Shown: in pieces, positions 61,189 to 64,000 of the stretch
How positions within the stretch are numbered: position 1 is the first letter of the stretch
Layout of the letters: each line of letters begins with the position of its first letter
Source: Microbacteriaceae bacterium
GTDB taxonomy: Bacteria > Actinomycetota > Actinomycetes > Actinomycetales > Microbacteriaceae
Length of the DNA: 64,000 nt
Direction: 5' to 3'
NCBI GenBank assembly: GCA_947452675.1
Contig: CANGDL010000004.1
Span: 23,429 to 87,428, forward strand
Made by a program: the position numbers and the translations under genes
Notes under the pieces: model-generated
Seen by the model: only the letters and a program-made list of their open reading frames with translations
Databases searched by the model: none
Told to the model about the DNA's origin: nothing

Positions 61189-63543
61189 ATGGTGAAAAAA
61201 GAAGAAACAAACGCACCCATAGTCGATGAGTCGACGGTCGCGAAAAAGACTACCCGCAAGCCAGCAGCTAAGGCAACGACAAAAGCTAGCGAACCTACTG
61301 CCGCAAAAAAGCCATCCGTAAGACGAGCTACAAAGGCTAACGCTGCTGAACCAGTCGAAGCCGACTCGTTAGCGCCAAAAACTTCAGCCAAACCTGCAGC
61401 CAAAAAAGCCCCTGTTAAGAAGACAGCCGTTGCCGAGTCGAAGAAGCCAAGCGTCAAGCGCGGCGCATCGAAGAACGCGGTTGATGCGGTTGAGGTTACA
61501 CCTGCAGCGCCGCTAGCGCCTATCTCGGCAACCTCGCTGATGTTTATGGCTCCAGATCTGCCAACTCCTGTGATTGATGCCAAGCGTGGCCGCCCAGTTG
61601 AGGATAAGAGTGATGATGGCGAGAGTCACCGTCGAACTCGAACCCGTCGCCGAGCAGGCGAAGAAGGAAATGTCGACGAAGTTTCACCGAATGCTGTGGT
61701 TAAGGTTCGCACTCCGCGTGAGCCAAAAGAACCGAGCAACGAACCGACACGCGTAAAGGGTTCAACTCGACTCGAAGCCAAGAAGCAACGTCGCCGTGAT
61801 GGCCGCGATGCTGGGCGTCGTCGAACCGTAATCACAGAGTCTGAGTTCTTGGCCCGTCGTGAAGCCGTAGATCGCACCATGGTTGTCCGATCAAAAGATG
61901 GCAAAATCCAGATTGGCGTGCTCGAAGATGGCATTCTGGTTGAGCATTACGTAGCAAAGGCCTCCGAAGCCTCGCTAATCGGCAACGTTTATCTGGGCAA
62001 GATTCAGAATGTTCTTCCATCGATGGAAGCGGCCTTCGTTGACATCGGTCGTGGCCGAAACGCTGTTCTCTACTCCGGCGAAGTCGATTGGGAGCTTGCT
62101 GAAACCGGCAACCAACCGCGTCGAATTGAACTCGCGCTCAAGTCAGGCGACACCGTTCTGGTGCAGGTAACCAAGGACCCAGTGGGGCAGAAGGGTGCCC
62201 GCCTGACCAGTCAGGTATCACTACCAGGCCGTTACTTGGTTTACGTTCCGAACGGTTCGATGAATGGAATCTCGCGCAAGTTGCCAGATTCAGAGCGAGC
62301 CCGTTTGAAGAAGATTTTGAAGGAAATCCTCCCGGAGGATGCAGGCGTAATCGTCCGGACCGCGGCAGAGGGTGCAACCGAAGAGCAGCTTACGCTTGAC
62401 GTCCAACGCCTTCAGCAGCAGTGGGAAGAGATCAGCAAGAAGGTTGAAAAGGGGCAGGCTCCAGTTCTTTTGCACAGTGAGCCGGACTTGCTTGTAAAAA
62501 TCGTTCGTGATGTCTTCAACGAGGACTTCCAGAAGATGGTTATTTCTGGCGAGGATGCTCGTGAGGTTATTGAGGAATACCTAAAGTCGGTTGCCCCAGA
62601 CCTTCTTGAGCGCGTCTCTAAGTATGACGGTGGCAAGGACATCTTCGATGAATATCGTGTCGGCGAGCAAATCGCAAAGGCTCTTGAGCGCAAGGTTTAC
62701 CTACCATCAGGCGGTTCTTTGGTGATTGACCGAACCGAGGCTATGACCGTTGTGGATGTCAATACCGGCAAATTTGTTGGATCTGGCGGAAACCTTGAGG
62801 AGACCGTTACGAAGAATAACCTAGAAGCTGCTGAGGAAATCGTTCGTCAGCTGCGACTTCGCGATATCGGCGGAATCATCGTGGTCGACTTCATCGACAT
62901 GGTTCTCGAATCAAATCGCGATTTGGTTTCACGACGCCTTATGGAGTGCCTGAGCCGCGACCGCACCAAGCACCAGGTTGCTGAGGTAACATCACTCGGC
63001 CTAGTTCAGATGACTCGTAAGAAGTTGGGTATCGGGCTACTCGAGGCTTTCAGTGAGCCTTGTGAGGCTTGCGCGAGCCGCGGCGTAATCGTCCATCACG
63101 AGCCAATCATGCGCTCTAAGAACAACACTCACGAGGAGTCGCGCCCGCAGCAGCAGAAGCAGGGCAAGAAGAATCGTGGGAATGGCAACAATAACTCCGG
63201 GAACTCAAACAACGTTGGTAACCAACAGCCAAAGGTTGAGACAGCTAAGGTTGTGACACCCGAGCGAGCAGTCGAACTGAATAATGTGATCGGCAAGATT
63301 GCCGCGTCCACTGTTGCTGCGCACGAGGCCGCCGGTGAAGAATCGCCTATTGTGTTAGCAAATGCAAAGATTTCTGTGGAGTCGGCTAAGCCGGCAGAGA
63401 CAGAGAAACTACTTGAAGCAGTTCTAGATGCCCTACCGGAGCCCAAGGCTCCCGGTCAAGGCCGTCGCAAACCGCGTCGAGCAACAAGTGGGACTACTGT
63501 GGCACCCGTCGCTGAAGTCTCCAGTTCGGAAAATAAGGGTTAA
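61189..63543 (+). CDS. rne: Ribonuclease E/G family endoribonuclease
   Basis: The 784-residue enzyme cuts single-stranded RNA in mRNA decay and rRNA/tRNA maturation. A low-complexity Lys/Ala/Pro-rich N-terminal region (1-about 220) precedes the S1 domain (about 265-345), the catalytic Asp523 and Asp567 (VVDVNTG, VVDFIDM) and the zinc-link Cys625/Cys628. After the catalytic part comes a Gln/Asn-rich linker (QQQKQGKKNRGNGNNNSGNS) and a short tail ending in a basic patch. The long N-terminal extension is typical of actinobacterial RNase E. GGAG lies ten bases before the ATG. Confidence 0.95.
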   Translation: MVKKEETNAPIVDESTVAKKTTRKPAAKATTKASEPTAAKKPSVRRATKANAAEPVEADSLAPKTSAKPAAKKAPVKKTAVAESKKPSVKRGASKNAVDAVEVTPAAPLAPISATSLMFMAPDLPTPVIDAKRGRPVEDKSDDGESHRRTRTRRRAGEEGNVDEVSPNAVVKVRTPREPKEPSNEPTRVKGSTRLEAKKQRRRDGRDAGRRRTVITESEFLARREAVDRTMVVRSKDGKIQIGVLEDGILVEHYVAKASEASLIGNVYLGKIQNVLPSMEAAFVDIGRGRNAVLYSGEVDWELAETGNQPRRIELALKSGDTVLVQVTKDPVGQKGARLTSQVSLPGRYLVYVPNGSMNGISRKLPDSERARLKKILKEILPEDAGVIVRTAAEGATEEQLTLDVQRLQQQWEEISKKVEKGQAPVLLHSEPDLLVKIVRDVFNEDFQKMVISGEDAREVIEEYLKSVAPDLLERVSKYDGGKDIFDEYRVGEQIAKALERKVYLPSGGSLVIDRTEAMTVVDVNTGKFVGSGGNLEETVTKNNLEAAEEIVRQLRLRDIGGIIVVDFIDMVLESNRDLVSRRLMECLSRDRTKHQVAEVTSLGLVQMTRKKLGIGLLEAFSEPCEACASRGVIVHHEPIMRSKNNTHEESRPQQQKQGKKNRGNGNNNSGNSNNVGNQQPKVETAKVVTPERAVELNNVIGKIAASTVAAHEAAGEESPIVLANAKISVESAKPAETEKLLEAVLDALPEPKAPGQGRRKPRRATSGTTVAPVAEVSSSENKG

Positions 63544-63549
63544 ATAGGT

Positions 63550-63578
63550 TTGACCACAGCGCAAAGGCAATGTAGACT
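63550..63578 (+). promoter_or_regulatory. Predicted promoter of rplU-rpmA
   Basis: TTGACC (63550-63555) is separated by exactly 17 bases from TAGACT (63573-63578), a strong sigma-70-type pair right after the rne stop. It gives a leader of about 63 bases, containing a possible GTTGC/GCAAC stem. Confidence 0.65.
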
Positions 63579-63647
63579 AAATCCTCGTTGCCTGCTGAGT
63601 TTTTCGCACGAGCAACATCCAAGTCTTTTTGAACAAAGGGTAGATCT

Positions 63648-63956
63648 GTGGTTTTCGCAGTTGTCCGCGCAGGCGGCCGCCAGGAGAAGGTGTCGGTAGG
63701 CACCATCGTGACTCTCGACCGTATTAAAGCTGATGCTAACGGCAAGATTGAGCTTCCAGCTCTTCTGCTAGTTGATGGTGACAAGGTCACCACCGACGCG
63801 GCAGCACTTGCCAAGGTGAAGGTTACCGCCGAGGTTCTAAACGACCTCCGCGGCCCTAAGATCATCATTCAGAAGTACAAGAACAAGACCGGTTACAAGA
63901 AGCGTCAAGGCTTCCGTGCGGACCTAACCCGCGTCCAGGTCACCGAGATCAAGTAA
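63648..63956 (+). CDS. rplU: 50S ribosomal protein L21
   Basis: L21, 102 residues, binds 23S rRNA. The start is GTG ([18 protein letters not shown]), with AAAGGG about eight bases upstream. The C-terminal [20 protein letters not shown] segment is the family signature. rpmA follows 18 bases later, the universal bacterial order. Confidence 0.97.
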   Translation: MVFAVVRAGGRQEKVSVGTIVTLDRIKADANGKIELPALLLVDGDKVTTDAAALAKVKVTAEVLNDLRGPKIIIQKYKNKTGYKKRQGFRADLTRVQVTEIK

Positions 63957-63974
63957 GTAAAGGACTGATCCAAG

Positions 63975-64000
63975 ATGGCATCGAAAAAGGGTGTAAGTTC
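63975..64000 (+). CDS. rpmA: 50S ribosomal protein L27 (5' end only)
   Basis: Only the first eight codons lie in the window (MASKKGVS). The start resembles L27 (MAHKKG...S), with Ser in place of the usual His3, and follows rplU as in nearly all bacteria. There is no N-terminal extension needing cleavage. AAAGGA lies upstream of the ATG. Confidence 0.88.

Overview
The window looks like a compact chromosome segment from a small, streamlined actinobacterium, most likely a freshwater Microbacteriaceae of the Rhodoluna/Aquiluna (Luna) type. This placement is inferred from gene content and gene order; no search was run. Evidence includes the GlgE route to alpha-glucan, the gatCAB operon, paired clpP1/clpP2, a large isoleucyl-tRNA synthetase, DUF4233 after folC, a type II truncated hemoglobin, and an order (ettA, glbO, pepN, rpiB, nei, tig, clpP1P2X, valS, folC, ndk, rne, rplU, rpmA) resembling the Rv2478-Rv2441 region of Mycobacterium tuberculosis. 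Coding density is very high. No stretch over 300 bases lacks a gene; the longest gap is 269 bases in front of rne. I see no phage, insertion sequence, CRISPR array or rRNA.

Layout. 1-4128 (minus): glgE (cut by the left edge) and glgX, glucan metabolism. 4196-11990 (plus): cysteine desulfurase, mnmA, ligA, gatC, gatA, gatB, mainly tRNA modification and charging plus DNA ligase, closed by a two-way terminator shared with tRNA-His. 12041-20486 (minus): tRNA-His, orn, a large RND exporter, a TerC protein, argG, an SDR and a serine hydrolase. 20592-21980 (plus): aspA. 21993-25864 (minus): a four-gene polyamine-type ABC transporter. tRNA-Arg follows, then an Lrp-type regulator divergent from ald (alanine dehydrogenase). 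27824-32754 (minus): a tight six-gene run (aldo/keto reductase, EamA exporter, thioredoxin, small membrane protein, PLP decarboxylase, agmatine deiminase). 32777-36107 (plus): msrA, a VOC protein, an SSB paralogue and ettA. 36175-43056: a class III aminotransferase, tesB, an unknown protein on the opposite strand, glbO, an MscS channel and pepN. 43116-50075 (plus): rpiB, nei, trigger factor, clpP1, clpP2, clpX and a BenE transporter, with tRNA-Gly (minus) and tRNA-Pro between. 50068-54741 (minus): an M3 peptidase and valS. 54818-64000 (plus): ileS, folC, DUF4233, ndk, then rne, rplU and the first bases of rpmA, with a VKOR protein on the minus strand before rne.

How they fit together. Housekeeping dominates: protein quality control (tig, clpP1P2X, pepN, M3 peptidase, msrA, trxA), tRNA supply (mnmA, gatCAB, valS, ileS, four tRNAs), RNA decay (orn, rne) and nitrogen metabolism (argG, aspA, ald, agmatine deiminase, polyamine transporter). 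No clearly new defence or biosynthetic system is visible. The points most worth a second look are regulatory: several genes appear to be transcribed without a leader, one -10 element is a palindrome that could serve two genes at once, and the orn promoter lies inside the terminator of the gene before it.
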